From: Ectocarpus siliculosus
Lineage: Eukaryota > Sar > Phaeophyceae > Ectocarpales > Ectocarpaceae
Length of the DNA: 64,000 nt
Reading direction: 5' to 3'
Assembly: GCA_000310025.1 (NCBI GenBank)
Contig: FN649751.1
Span: 6,208,871 to 6,272,870, forward strand
A model generated the notes under the pieces. It searched no databases. It had not been told where the DNA came from and was given only the letters and a program-made list of their open reading frames with translations. The translations under genes and the position numbers were made by a program. Positions 1-60,018 of the stretch are shown piece by piece. Within the stretch, counting starts at the first letter, position 1, and each line of letters opens with the position of its first letter.

Positions 1-43
1 CTAGAAGGATACGAGGCTACCAACTAGACCACCGGGGCGACCG
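1..43 (-). mobile_element. tRNA-derived SINE, head fragment cut by the window edge
   Basis: Read on the minus strand, this segment matches the tRNA-like head of the copies at 60814-61135 and 62838-63185, with an A-box-like TGGTCTAGTTGGTA and part of the following arm. The rest would lie to the left of the window. Confidence 0.6.
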
Positions 44-1961
44 ACATCCATGCCATGTACTAAATAAATACCAAAAGTTCCCGGTGCGTCCCTGCGCTAC
101 CCCTTTATCATTTGCAACACCATCGATCCACCTGACTGACATGCGTGTCATCACACGGTTGTTGCCACATGAACACCAGCTCTTTGTAGAATGCCTGGTG
201 GGACTCATTGTTCATCGCCAGTTTGCAACCCGGCAAGTGTTAGTGGTTGGGCGCTGGTCTGCATGCTGTAACATTACGTATTATTGTAGTCTTCTTGCGG
301 CAGCCAGGTTCCATCTTTATTTCTTGGCGGAAGGCGGTGGGATTTGGTCAAAGAGAGGTAATCGGAACTTCAGTGTAGGTATACATAGCCTACGGCAGTA
401 GTCTACCCAGGAAACAGTGGTCGGCTTCTGTGCCAAGCAGGCAAGAACTGCTGTAGACTATGTAGTCTTGTTGCTTGTTCCAATAAAAAAACAAGATGCG
501 TCGAATGCTTCATTTTTTCCTCGAAGGCAAGGAACAGATGGTACCTTCACCGGCCGCCCGCCGCCCTCGGAGAGGAGCGGGCGTATCTGCCCGTTGCAAG
601 CAGCGTAGGACTCACGTCTCTGCCTGAACAACAATCGCTTGTTAGGAACAGTAACCTGTGGAGGGAGGAGGGAGTGCACTGCACGATCCCCACGCATCAG
701 CATGCTGATCATGATCTCCACGGATCCACCACAGCCACAGCCAATCAGCACCAGACAGAGAGTCCGCGTACATCAGGTTTCGAGGGATATTCTCTATTTT
801 ATCCGCGGGCCCCCGGGGACAAACCACGTACCGACCCCGTAATATGTTCAGTAAAGCCTCCATACCGGGGCGAGATGCTTTTTCGAGAGGGGAAAAAAAA
901 GGACCTTCCTCTGTTCCTATGCTATGATAGAGAGACGCTCGAGGCCCATGGGTCTGTGGGAACATTTGAATTAGCATCATCCAGGTCGTTCAACATCGAA
1001 AGGTGAGCATCCCACACCCCCGCTGGTCACTGCGAATAGCTGACACGGCTGGCACTGAAGCAGTGGTAGCTTACAGCAGGCGGAACGGGCCCATGCAGCA
1101 GTGTGTCGCGCAGGGGAGCTTGGGGGGGTCCTCGATGGCGCAGCCCGTGCACACACCCTAACGTTCGTTCGTTTGCCCATCAACAGCGCAGGCGGGCAAA
1201 GGTGATCTTTCAACAAGATTTCACCCGCAACGTTTCATGTTTGAATCGGAAGCCCATGCAGTTAATTTTGGGCACCCGGGACGTTGGCTGGGGCGGTGTG
1301 TGCGCGCTGCCGTGCTCCGTGAGCGTGTCCTTTCCCATGTCGTACGCCCGGAGAGCGCGGAGGCTCCGTTCCTTTTGCGAAAAGAGCGGCGCGTTCGACG
1401 AAAACACGCTTTGGTTCGCTTGTTGCTTCCTTCCGGACAGTTTAGCCCAAGAGAAGAGCTCGGTGGGGAGCCGCAGGAGCTTGCAGGTTGTGGGGTGCTT
1501 TGTCGCCGCCGTGGGGGATGTCGGCCGAGCTTCAAAAGCGTTTTTTTTTTGGCAGAGCGCTGCGCCTGGTATCTCTCTCTGTCTCTCTCCCCCTCTTATA
1601 ACATCAACACTTTTTCAAAATCACGGCGAGTTGGTGTTGGGACGGATGGCCTCACCGACTGATGGCGCTCGTCGCCCACGCCCTCAAACCCATCCCCGCC
1701 TGTTCCTTGAACCATGGTGCACCTTTGGGTTCACCCTTTTCGGTCTGACGTTCCTCCTATATCGCGCGCAAACTCGGTCTCTGTGCTGCTCTCTCCCAGA
1801 CGCCGGCACGGAGAAACCCCCAAGATTTCTTCCTGCGGAAAACGGCAGCAGGCGAGCAGGGGGGGGGGGTAGCAGGTAAAACAGGGGTACCACACACCCC
1901 GTGTGGTGCCTTTGTCGAAACTAACGGCCCCAGTGCTGGCCGCTGCTAGCGATCCCTAACC
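44..1961. other. Upstream region of the CHD gene, no gene recognised
   Basis: No coding segment here is convincing in either strand. The 258-codon open frame at 1103-1879 has no recognisable domain and overlaps equally open frames. A CT-rich stretch at about 1567-1598 (runs of TCTCTCTC) may lie near the transcription start, but no TATA-like or other promoter element can be supported. The interval presumably holds the promoter and 5' untranslated region. Confidence 0.4.
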
Positions 1962-48994
<47,033 letters not shown>

Positions 48995-49240
48995 AGTGAG
49001 AGCGAGAGAGGGAAAGGAACATTCTTCTTTTCATCGGGCTTGTTTCGGCATCTTTAGAGCCAGTTGGTCGGTCGCGTTTGGAATGTTTCGGGAGATGGGT
49101 TGGGTCAGGTGTTGTAGTTTCTGTCTTGTATCCGGGTACAGGCGTCCAGGCTTTTACGTTACATGTAGCTTGCCAGTGCAGGGACGTACGCGGTGGGGGG
49201 GAAAGAACGAGGTAATAAAGTTTTTTTTTTTGACTTGGTG
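48995..49240 (+). promoter_or_regulatory. Probable 3' UTR with AATAAA of the CHD gene
   Basis: AATAAA at 49214-49219, about 220 bases after the stop codon, is followed by a T-run. Use of this signal in the lineage is uncertain. Confidence 0.35.
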
Positions 49241-52103
49241 TCTCTGTCGCGTATGCCGTAGGGGAATACAAGATCCTCGCTCACTTGGAGCAGACGATCT
49301 TCCTGTGGAATGTGAAAAAGCGCTGTCGCTTCGCGACTTTTGCCCACTTTTGTCGTCAGCCCCGCGAGAGTCGAACGCTCGGCTGTTCTATTGCTTGGGT
49401 TCGTTTTGTGCGGCGGCTTGTTGTTGGGGAGAACGATGAGGCAAGTCCAACTTCGGTTGTTATACGATGAGTTGGATTGTCGTCGTAGTTTCAGCTCAAA
49501 AACTTGCAGTCTTTTTCTAACCTGCTGGAAATAAGCGCTTGGGAGGGAGAAGGGACGAAGCGGCGGCGTATTCTACTTTTTTTGCAGTGGGTGCTGTGGT
49601 GCGGCACGCTACGGCCAAAAGATCCGCACGGGCCTTGGTAGGTGTAGGATAGGGGGCATTGGCGTGGGCGGGACACTTTGCCTTACGAACAGGAAAATCA
49701 ACGCGTCTGGCATGTGTATAGCGGCGGGTTGTTGCCGTTTCATCAACAACGCGTCTCAAGCTTGGTGGGAGCTCCTTGCTCAACCGGAATTTGTTTTCCC
49801 GCGTAAGTCAGTCAGCGCAGGGAATGAAGACGATTTCTGCTCGTCTTTGTATCCCGCCTAGGCGTTTGGGGGTGGGTGGGGGGATGAGGGTATAAAGGGC
49901 TTGAGTTTAGTCGGCAGGCGCGGGGCATAACTGAAGTTTTTGTCTGGGTTCTTGGCAGAGGTCGAGGTTTTGACTGGCGTGGAGGTACCCTGATTGGGCG
50001 GCAATTTTGGTGCCAGCAGGTCCGAACGCGGCGTCAGTGGAAACATGATCGGTCAGCTGGGCATCCACAACAAGGGGGGGAATTTCAGCCCAAGGGAGCA
50101 GGGGGGGGGGGGCAGGTTCTGCTGCGTGCTTGTCGAGTTGTTTGTTCGAAATCGAGGCGCTTCTCTCTTGAGTTGCGCTCTGTTGGTTTGTAGATAAATC
50201 TTCGGTGGTTCGTGTGTCGATCTTGTCAGTATGCACCGTAGATGAGATCGGCCGGGATCGGGATCGCCCACGCTTTTTGTAGCCAACCGGAGATTTTAGG
50301 TTGGCGGTGGCCTCAACGTACTTGTTTGTCTGTGGTAGAAATTCGGACTATCTTTTTCAGGACTCCTCTTCAAGGGGAGTTAATTCACAGGGTCGTGTTT
50401 TTGGTGTTAGGTAGTTGCGAGTTTTCCCGAATGGGCCACCGGACCCCGCCGTGTTTTTCACTGCCTGGGGTCGATCGCTTTGCCTCTGCTCAGCCTCGTC
50501 GTCCTTTTCTGGAGACTCCTAACTGAGAGTGACTGGAGACTCCTAACTGAGAGTGACTGGCCGTTGATTCGCTCCCAACAGGACTCAAAGGCGACAAGCG
50601 CCGGCAGCTTTTTCTGATTGGTCGAAACGAACAGCCTGCACGTGGTGTCGAACATGCTACGACTGATGTCTTTCCAGTTGACTCCCGGTCGGTCGCGCTG
50701 CGGGTGGTTTTTATTTGAGTGAAAATCACTCTTCTCTCGGGGTGTCTCGTTATCCGATGCTCCTCCTCTCGCGATCGATCGTGTTTGTACGCCGGAGACC
50801 ACGCACCTTGTCGAGGAGTTAACGTTGTCTTCGCCGTAGAAACTGCCCGATATCTGTCCAGTGCATTCTAACATCCGTAATGGTCCACTTGATGCGGACG
50901 CCTAATGTGATTCCCCAGGCCAACTGCCTTGTGCCTAACCCCGCAAGAATTTCGAACCCCCACGAATACACTGGTCTGGTGTGATGAAACAATCCGCTAG
51001 TAGTGCGGCCCAATTATGAAGGAGGTTCTCAACCGGTGTGCGGTGGGTTCCTTTTTCACCCCGCCCCGCTGTCCATGAGACAGATGGGGACTGCTGTGTC
51101 CCGCCCGATACACCCGGAACACGCCATTCATGTTGCAGAATCCCGGGCCCTGCGGTGGTGGTGGTCATCCATCCCGGCTATGTCAGCATTGTTCACCTGG
51201 TGCAACAGAGTGCACTCCATGACTTAAGGTCTGGAGTGCACCATAGCTGTCAGGCAAACCAAGATGCGCCGAGAGAGATGGTGGCTTTACCGTACCCTGA
51301 CGACCGCCCTCGAAAGGGGAGACGTGAATCAGGGTGTTGAAACGTCGAGGAACAAAATTACGGTGCCGGCCTAACAAACACTAAGAAAAAATGAAATCTT
51401 AAACATGTTCACGACAAAAAGGATAACACAAGAATAATTGGGTTGAGAACACACAAACACAGGTCAGCCGAGGATCCTACACTAATGAACAAACCACTCA
51501 ACTGTTGCCGTTGCCAATCGTAGGGGAGGCTTTCCCACCCCCAGCCCCACGACCAACATACATGAAAATATCGACTTTCCTTTCACAGAAAAATGCGACG
51601 TGGATCTAAATCTGGACCCAAGCTGAATGCTCGCCTACGGTATAGCGGCAAGGCCGCACCCCGCCCCCCTTTCAACCCACCAACACCATATAGGCGGGCT
51701 GAGATATAAAACAAACTTTGTGCTGTGACTCTGACCGACTGACAATGAAAAAAATATATACAAACTCTCCACTGGGGAATTCACTGATCTATACAAGTGG
51801 TACAAAATATTCAAGAAGATCTTCCATTGCTGCTGTGCTCAACAGTACCTCGGAGCGTCTACACAAGCCTCGCGGATCCCCATTCGCCACCATAAAATTC
51901 GTGACAAAACCGTAGCCATAAAGAGACACAACTGTGACGGATACTGCAGACATCTCACACGGCTGGTTGTGTTGTTAAACCGAGGGGCTCGACTCTTGCT
52001 ATGGTACCTCTCTCTCCCCTTTGTACATGGTCAGGCCCTACTTGACAGTCCCGTGTGACTGTACTGTCGCGCTACTGCTGCTTCCCCCCGTCGGCCATCC
52101 CAA
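49241..52103. other. Intergenic sequence, nothing recognised
   Basis: All open frames are short, overlap each other on both strands and show no domain. A tandem 21 bp repeat (TGACTGGAGACTCCTAACTG at about 50509-50560) is the only structured item seen. Confidence 0.5.
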
Positions 52104-53788
52104 CTAAAGCGGGCCAAGGGCCGCCTGGTGCTCCTCGGTCATCGGTACCCGCATCCAGACTCTGTTGGTGACACAGTCCTCTCCGGTTGTGAGATTGTGG
52201 AGGCGTATCTCCTGGGAGGTTGGGTGGTTATACATCGGGTTAGTGGGCGAGGGGTAAAGCAAACGTCGCTGGGGTGGTGGTTGGTAGTGTGTCGTGGTGC
52301 CAGAATCGTCTTCTGGCGTCAAACGATCAGGTCTGGCCGTAAACCAACCCTGCCTCCTTCGCACATCTTGCCCTCCCTCGAAATCAGTACCGAGACCCTT
52401 CCTCACGTCAGAGAACGCTATCGATACTTTAATCCATCTACAGCGAGACACTGCAGAGATATTTTCGCACTCAAAACATGAATGAATCATCGTAGAGAAG
52501 GCCCATTTCCAATCGGCAAAATACATGGCCCCGGTGCGCTCAGCCACGCGGAAAGTAGAAGAGCTCTTTTCCACCCCGAAACAGCTGAAGCAACACGAGA
52601 GGTATCCCGCACCCCCAATCAACTAACCTGGGTGTGAGCGAGACCCCCTTCAACGACGTGCCGCGTCTCGAGCATGTGCACGTTGTCTCTTCCGCCGGCG
52701 GTGCTACAATTGGCGGAACGCACGAAACCCGTGGGACCTGAACACGGGACGGAAAGCACCTCGGATACCCTGGTGCGGGTGACTTCGTTGTACTTGACCT
52801 TTTCCTCGTCGAGCGTGTAGCTTCTCGAAGAAGACAAGCGTAAGAAGGGACAGGGGGTAAGGGTGAGGGTGAGTACTCGTAAACTTCGACGGCGGGGAGA
52901 GGGGGACGGAGATCGCATTCGGGGTCTTTTGCATAACGCGATGCGGCTATTGTCTATTGTCTGGCATGGGTGCTTGATGTATGTACTTTGTGCGACCATT
53001 CGAGTGAGTACTGTGTTGTACGAGACCTCCTGCGCACCTTCCATTCTGAAGCAGGCATGCTGTGTTTCCGCTTCTCTTGACAAGGCGAGCGGGGCGATTC
53101 CAAAATCCCAAAACCAAAAAACGCGCCCCCTCTGATACAACCATGCACGCGTCCGCCCACATCCGAGCGAAGGACGCCCGCCCCTATTGCGCGGCGTCCC
53201 CCGGTAGACTGAAAACGATTGCACCGTTCTGCCGTCTCAGCAATCGCCGGTGGAATAGTTCTTCGAAGAGGGCTTTCCTCCTTCGGAACGAAAACAATGG
53301 CAGCCAGGGGCTACACACGTCTCCGCCGCCCCACTCTCTTAGACAGGAGGGTGCCGGGAGAGAAATGAGAGAAAGAGAAGCCTCTTCTTTTCCTGGATAG
53401 TGGGCGGGACCGGCAGCGAGAAAGGCCACACCAACCAGAGCTACCCTGTGGGGCTTGACTGAGTGCACATCGATGTACTTGCCACGACGAGGTCCGCAAA
53501 CGACCACAGAGTGAACACACTTGGGGCCTCCAATAACGCAGACTGCAAGGGCGGTCACTCAAGCGCAAGGCATCTACAAAAAAACGCGGGGGCGAGTGAG
53601 GTGGTAAAAGAGAGTAGTACTGCTGTACCAGGAGTCAAGGGGCGAAACAACGCGAGCGGTAGCCGTAACGTCGCACAGCGGGCGCACCTCTCCGTGTAGC
53701 AATTCGTGCAGGTCCGCTTGTGGATGGTGATCGTGTCTTCTCCTAGGCCGACCACGTTGAAACCTCCGTGCAGTGTCTCAGCACTGAC
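52104..53788 (-). CDS. Possible exons of an unidentified minus-strand gene
   Basis: Several minus-strand segments have codon-like composition and plausible splice sites: 53688-53788 (VSAETLHGGFNVVGLGE... ending CTNCYTE), 53445-53542 (phase-compatible continuation with VCSLCGRL), 52628-52820 (YTLDEEKVKYNEVTRTRVSE... to GGLAHTQ, donor CAG|GTTAGT) and a terminal segment 52104-52211 (EIRLHNLTTGEDCVTNRVWM ... stop). The first two would bring two CxxC pairs together (CTNC and CSLC). Other frames in these segments are also open, the intermediate exons are not resolved, and no family is recognised, so this is only a candidate. Confidence 0.28.
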
Positions 53789-56700
53789 CTGGTTTTAACC
53801 GCCCGTCGCCCAAGACGAACACGTTCGACACGACGACGGTAACAACGATCAAACAGACGTTTCGTTAACCTCCACGCAGGTCGAGGTGGCGGTTGACGCA
53901 GGGGAGTCACACCAACCCCTCGCGTGCCTGCCCCAGGGCCTCTTGACTATTTATCGACCATGACCCGTTCCGAGATACCGTAATACCGCAGGTTGCAAAA
54001 GACAGAACACACCCTGGACCGATTTTCAAAGCTCGATAACTCTCCAGAGAAACCACCATTGTTATGGTGCCGAGAGTGGCGCCTTGGGAGCCTTCTCGTC
54101 GAGATCTTGCCGAAAACGCATCATTTGATTGCCGAATCATCGTCGTCGTGTGAAGTAATCGAGCTACATTGTATGGAAATCGGTCAAGGGGGCGTGGTAT
54201 CTTGTGCAAGCTACGATACCAACGCTCCTGCCCCCGCCGCGAAAGCACCTTCTACAGCACTTCCGCTGCTGGCCTCTCGTCGCTCTCCCTCTTCGAACAC
54301 CCGTGGGTCTCAACCAACATTAATTATCGGCGATAAAGGCCCCCAACCGATAAGGCTTCAGAGGCAGCCAAAACTCCATGTGCTCACATGCTCGCGAATG
54401 TGCTTCTCCGGCATCCCATGGATTCGGAGGAAAAGCTCCATCGTGTCGGACCTGAAACCGTTGCGTTCATCCGGAAGGTTGACGTCAGAAATCGACGGCC
54501 CGGATTTTCAAGGTACCGGAGTACGGACAGGATCTTTTCTCTGGTTAAATGTGGTTCGACAACGGGCCGGTCCATGTGTAACGGAGAGCGAAGCGGTTCT
54601 GAGAAAATGACAGGCTGGTTGGTGCCCACAACAACCTAGGCACCCCCCGGAACCGGCAAAAAAATACCACCTATTTGGTTACACTTGACTAAGCGCATGA
54701 ATGTTTGTTCATTGAACGCCTGTCAGTCTCCACACAGCATGCGATCCTTGCGCTAGCCATCTACGTCATTTGTCGTTCGCGTTTATTTGTTTTGCGCGTC
54801 AAAGAGGTTATTTGCCACCTGCAAGGTATTGGAATGCTGGGCGAGTGGCCTATGTCGCGGCTTTGCGAAGTCAATGTTCGGAGCGACCGACCGGAAGTGA
54901 GATTTGACGGTGGTGCGAGAGGAGGACCAGCAAGAAGAGAGGTACACAGTCGTAAGAGGGACCGAGGCGTGCGCTCAAGATGCTGCTCTCTCCCCTTCGA
55001 CCGAACGCTTCGCTGTGCATCCCTCTCGGCAAGATTGCGCCCACTCCCGATGCAGCAGCGACGCCACCCACACCCTTCTCACACAACACACTTGGGGCAT
55101 CTTATACAGAAATTTCCTTGGGTATCTCTTACACAGTACACCGCATTTTCTGGGAGCAAAAGTTGGGGGAAAATGTTAAAAAGCTTGCACAATTTTCTCA
55201 TGTACGCCCTTCATGTGATGAGAAAGTTGCGCCAAAATTTTGGAAACTCTTGCTATTCACAATAATCGGGCGATCTGGAGCAAAAGTTTGCAATCTTTTT
55301 TCTCGCGACTAACGTGTCGAACAAAAGTTTCGCGGCGAGACTTCCGCCAATCCACGTCAAGCACCTACACACACGCGAACGATCCCCGCGACAGATGAAC
55401 GGCCCAGGCAGAGTACTAAAACCACGAGTTGGAATTGCCTGCGATGGCCGCAGCTGTGTAGTACGTCAACGACATAATGCATACCATATATTTGTAGCGT
55501 CTACGCCAACAATTACTGCGAATGTGAACATATGATTGTGGTATTCCTAGCTTCGATTGGAAGGCACAACGCCACGTTTACCACCAACTCGTTCTCCAAA
55601 ACACCGTGTCCCTTTCGACGGGGTAAGGCTTCCCGCGCACTCGAATGGCGTAACGCCCCTCACTTTCACCGACAACCACGGCAAGGGAAGAGCACCCCAG
55701 ACGTCCTCTCACAAACGCGGAGAGCAAAAAAAAAAAAACGGAACCTGGAGAGGTCGAGGACCCAAGCCCCAACGATGGAATGGTGACCTCCAGGCGTGCG
55801 TAGCTGACCCTCCATGAGTGTCGCCCAGGCACTTCTGGTTCGCGGTCGAGCTCCAGCTTCCCTCGGTTGCAGTATGCCAGCGGAACTGACCATGAGTTTC
55901 ATTTCGGCGCCGGCGGCAGCAACAGGTTCTCGGGGTCAAGGTTAGGGTTAATAGTAGGAGATTCACGCAGCAAGGAAGCATTGCAAATAACACAAACGCA
56001 GTTGTACTAGATAGGGAGGGGCAATGAGCCGCGGGGACTCAATATCTGCAGTAGGCTATGTACCTTCGATGCTTATTGCGGTGGCGGTGCAGTCCATCAT
56101 TTTGAACTTGAATCCGAGTCACGAAAATACAAAAAGGTTCCTGCGGCGAACGGCCGTTGGGATTCGTGTGCATAGACCTGTGCACACGTCATACATACCT
56201 TCCCCCACCGATTTGGCTTGTCGGCGGTTTCACTGCGTAGAGTGAAGCAGCAGCAACTGTGAAGCTATCCCCCGCGAGCGTTGTGTATGCAACTTCTTGT
56301 GTGGCGGCTGATAGAGACCATGGGACCGTAGGACCCACGGAAGCTGCATGCGAGAAAAAACACCCTGCCGCAATAAAAAAATAGGACTCGTATCTGTGAA
56401 AGAGATGGATTTGTCGTGTTCTTTGAAAGAGCAATAATAATAATGGCTCCTGTGGATTTTCGCCCGTGGCACAGACTTGTTTCCAGGTGACCACCCCCCT
56501 CACCCCGAAGCAACAGCCAATAACAAAGCACACAAAACGAAAAGAAAATATTCATCGGGGTTCAGCGAAAATCTATGGTACCCCCGCGTGAGCCCCCAGG
56601 ATTTATTTCCCTGTGACACCATCTGGTGCACACCTTTGTCACCGCTGGTGCTCCCCATGAAGATGGCCACGTGCTGTGAAACCAGCAGGATACCTCAAGC

Positions 56701-58415
56701 ATGTCATGTTCTACACGCGCAGACATTTGGTTTGTCCTGGTTTCGCCTTAAACCTGAGAAATACCATGCGATGAAATGTGAAAGACCTGCTGCTTCAAGC
56801 CCGTTTTCGCAGCTCTCAGCACCAAACTTCACGCTGCTGTCCACCTTCGAAGAGTTGACGAACTCGCTCGAGACTTTGCCAGAATAGACCACTTTAGGAA
56901 TAGGCAAATAGAACAAAACATTTGAGTAGTTGGTGCAATTTTGGATCGCCACTACGAAGGTAGTTCCAGCGAAGCACTCTTATCGCCTTTAAGTCGAGCA
57001 ACGACATGTCTACCTCCAATTTCGTTTGGATTCCTCCGGAGATACCACCCCCCCTTGGAACTTGAGCGCTGTGCCCCCGTCGGTAGTGCACACGAAACAA
57101 GCCTTGAACGGTGTCAACGTGAAGGGGCACCTCAGAGAGACTTTTCAGGGGTGGGGCAATTTTTGGACTGCAACTACAGCCAGCGTTGTCGAGGAATGAC
57201 TGCTGGTTGGTCCCTATATGGGAAAAGAGGCCGCGGGGGGCTCCGTATCATCATAAACTTGTGACGAAAAAAAAAACACACGATATTTTGTGGGGGCTTC
57301 AACCCGGGTGAAAGGTGCTGTGTTCATGCTCCGTTCTTGTGTGGTGATCGATGCGTAACGGGTGGTTGAGGGACGCTCAGAAAAATGCGAGCGCGAGAGT
57401 CTGGGACAGCCTGAAAACACTCGCCGCGTCTGCTGCGATCAGTTTGCAATTTTTTGGTCCAAGGCGCGAGTAGGTTCTGGTTTCTGATGATCCCTTCCCA
57501 CCCGAAGTAACAGCAATGACAAAGGCATCCGCCACGAGCTGTGCTGTCTTGCTCCTCCCAGCGGTGTTGCTCGTTTCGCTGAGAGCTTCCTCTGTTTCTC
57601 CTGGTTTGAATCAAACAACTGCACGCGTGTGTGTGGGAGATCTCCTCCATCACCTTGACAACTCCCGGGGATGGGGGTGACTATCTCCCATAGTTTTTGG
57701 GTAGAAATGCCAGTGAATCACGGTCATCTGCCGTCGGAGCACGACCAAACTGGTGTGGAGAAGAGTGCCCTCTTTTTCTTCTTGCTCAGACGGCAACAGA
57801 TGGTCATTCGGTGCTCTACAGAACAAGGTTTTATCTGTGTAGGCTTCCCGGCAATCAAGTTGGGGCCCCTGCATCGTGTTGGAACGGGTGGATATTTGGA
57901 GCCTTGTCCTTTTTCCCTCCTGGGAATGAAGGGAAGAAAGGTCGAGCTTCGCGCTCCGCCGCTCATTACAGCAGCAAGGATTCGAACCGCCGTTCGCTTC
58001 GGAGAGGGTGAAAAACGCCCCAACATCGTGGCATTCTTCAATGATCGGTCGGTGCCCAGAGACACGTACGTGCGGAGCGAAACAAAAGCTGACCGCATGA
58101 AAACGCTGGGCGAGGCCATCCGAAAAACAGGGGCTGGGAAGCGGCATTCGTCTACGTGTGCATACGACTGCGTCATGTGTTCCTTGCTTCGTTTTTCTCC
58201 ATACCCATACCGTTTCTCACGCAGGTATTTTTATCCAAACGGTACATGTATCTGGGTAGATATTGGGCGTGCTATCCACACTGTACTTTCACCCGGGTAG
58301 ATATTCAAACGCGTTTTCAATACTGTACTTCTATGCTGGGTGGGTGCGCCAATACCCCGAAAACATACCCCGGTATGTACTTGAACGCGTTTGGGTTGTT
58401 AACCCTACCTGACAC
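53789..58415. other. Intergenic sequence, no gene confirmed
   Basis: Open frames on both strands compete, for example around 54388-54639 and 57671-58300, without recognisable domains or a consistent exon series. The stretch 58240-58320 contains a short direct repeat (GGGTAGATATT). Upstream exons of the candidate minus-strand gene may lie here. Confidence 0.4.
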
Positions 58416-59220
58416 GCCCTTAAATCGTACTCCTATATGCCATCAAAACCTGGCGATTCGTCTTACACGAGAGTTTCATGAGCGAGTTTGGGCGCGCGCG
58501 GGCGGGGAGGAGGGGGGGGGGGGGGGGCGAACCCCTTTTTTGCTTGCCGAAATCATTTGACCATTGACCATGGGTCCCTTTTGAAAAGGAACACCGTTCC
58601 CACCCCTACAAAAAAACCCCCCAAAATTTGGGAGCCCTTTACGTTTTTGCCCCCAACCCCAAAAAAAATTTTTTGGCCATCTTATCCCCCCCCCCCAGGG
58701 CCCCTTGGGGGGGAAGAGGGGGGGGGGGGGGGGGAACCCAAACCCGGGAGGCCCGAATCCTTTGACCTTTAACCCCCCACCCCACAAAAACCGGGGGGGA
58801 ACACCCCGGGGTTCCCCCGGAACAGGGTTCCCCATCCCCAAGCCGAAAACGCCCGGGGGGATTTGGGGAAGCCCAAAAAGGGGGAACCGCCTCCCGCCAA
58901 AGGGGGTCGGCATCTTGGGTTAATTCCTTGGGGACGGGGGAAACCCACCAAAGAATTAATTTATTTTTTGGGGGTTTCCCTTCCCCAAAAAATTGGAAAC
59001 CCTGNNNNNNNNNNNNNNNNNNNNNNNNNNNNNNNNNNNNNNNNNNNNNNNNNNNNNNNNNNNNNNNNNNNNNNNNNNNNNNNNNNNNNNNNNNNNNNNN
59101 NNNNCACCCCCTAAATTGGTATTCTTATAGCCCTTCAAACCCGGGGGTTTTTTTTTCCAGGAGATTTTCTTGAGCGATTTTGGCCCCCCCCGGGCGGGAA
59201 GGAGGGGGGGGGGGGGGGCC
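58416..59220. other. Overlapping degraded contig ends around a false gap
   Basis: The interval 58540-59004 is a homopolymer-smeared duplicate of 59240-59695. The interval 59105-59220 is a smeared duplicate of 58416-58520. The 100 N at 59005-59104 therefore separate two contig ends that overlap by about 590 bp, and the true locus should be shorter by about this length plus the N run. Confidence 0.8.
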
Positions 59221-59400
59221 GTACTCATTTGTTGCTTGCGGTAGTCATTTGACCATTGCCCATGCGTCCCTTTCGAGACGGAGCACCGTTCCTACACCTA
59301 CTAGAGACCCCACCAACATTTGGGAGCTCTTTACGTTTCTGCCACCAACTCCATAAAAGATTTCTTGCACATTTTATCCCCGTCCTCTAGGGCCTCTTGG
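59221..59400 (-). mobile_element. Severely truncated LINE 3' end
   Basis: 180 bp matching the 3' end of copies A and B (compare 8089-8268). Its 5' end is followed by CGGGGAGGAGGGG (from 59401), which also precedes the 3' end (58503-58515 and 59201-59215), consistent with a target-site duplication that contains a G-run. Confidence 0.8.
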
Positions 59401-59424
59401 CGGGGAGGAGGGGGGGGGGGGGGT

Positions 59425-60018
59425 GTACTCATAGTCGTGCATGCCGTAGTCGTTTGACCATTGACCTCGCATCCCTACAAAGCCGGGACGGAGCACGCCG
59501 GGTTCTCACCGGACCAGGCTCTCACATCACCAAGCGCGAAGCGCCGTGAGGTATTTGGCGAGTCGCATGAAGGGTGAGCTGCATCCTGCTAAGGGTGTTC
59601 GGCATCTTGGCTTACTTCCTTGCGTACGGATGACAGCTACGTATGACTTAGTTTATTTTCTGGTGCTTTCACTTCCACAGACAGTTGTAAGCACTGTGTA
59701 ACTGCCTCGAGGAAGCTTGACCATTTTAACACAACGTGGTGCGATCATCCCCCGTTGCGCGGAGTGAGGGCTCTCGACCCCGCACAACATGATCTACTCG
59801 ACCACCATTTTGGTTACCGCCAAAAAAAAAAACCGAGGTAAAAAAAAAAACGGTAACCTGGTTGCCGAGTTCACGAAGTGAATTGGCTTCTTTTACAACG
59901 TCGTTGCCAAGCGACGAAAACCCGATCCCGATGGCAAACACCGAGTGGGGGGCTTGTTTTACAACGTCGTTGCCAAGCGACGAAAACCCAACCCCGATGG
60001 CAAACACCGGGGGGGGCG
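59425..60018 (-). mobile_element. Non-autonomous LINE-related element, complete-looking copy
   Basis: On the minus strand it holds the two tandem units (59897-60015), the unique body, CTTCATGCGACTCGCC, and the LINE-like 3' end stopping at ATGAGTA, next to a C-run. CGGG(G)AGGAGGGG flanks both ends (59401 and 60031). A short A-run expansion lies at 59821-59850. No open frame suggests a protein, so it probably depends on the LINE. Confidence 0.8.

Noticed and set aside
1103-1879. 258-codon open frame upstream of the CHD gene
   Set aside because: No domain, biased composition, several overlapping open frames of similar length, and no splice connection to exon 1.
57671-58300. 209-codon plus-strand frame
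   Set aside because: A 165-codon minus-strand frame covers the same DNA, neither has a domain, and no splice pattern decides between them.
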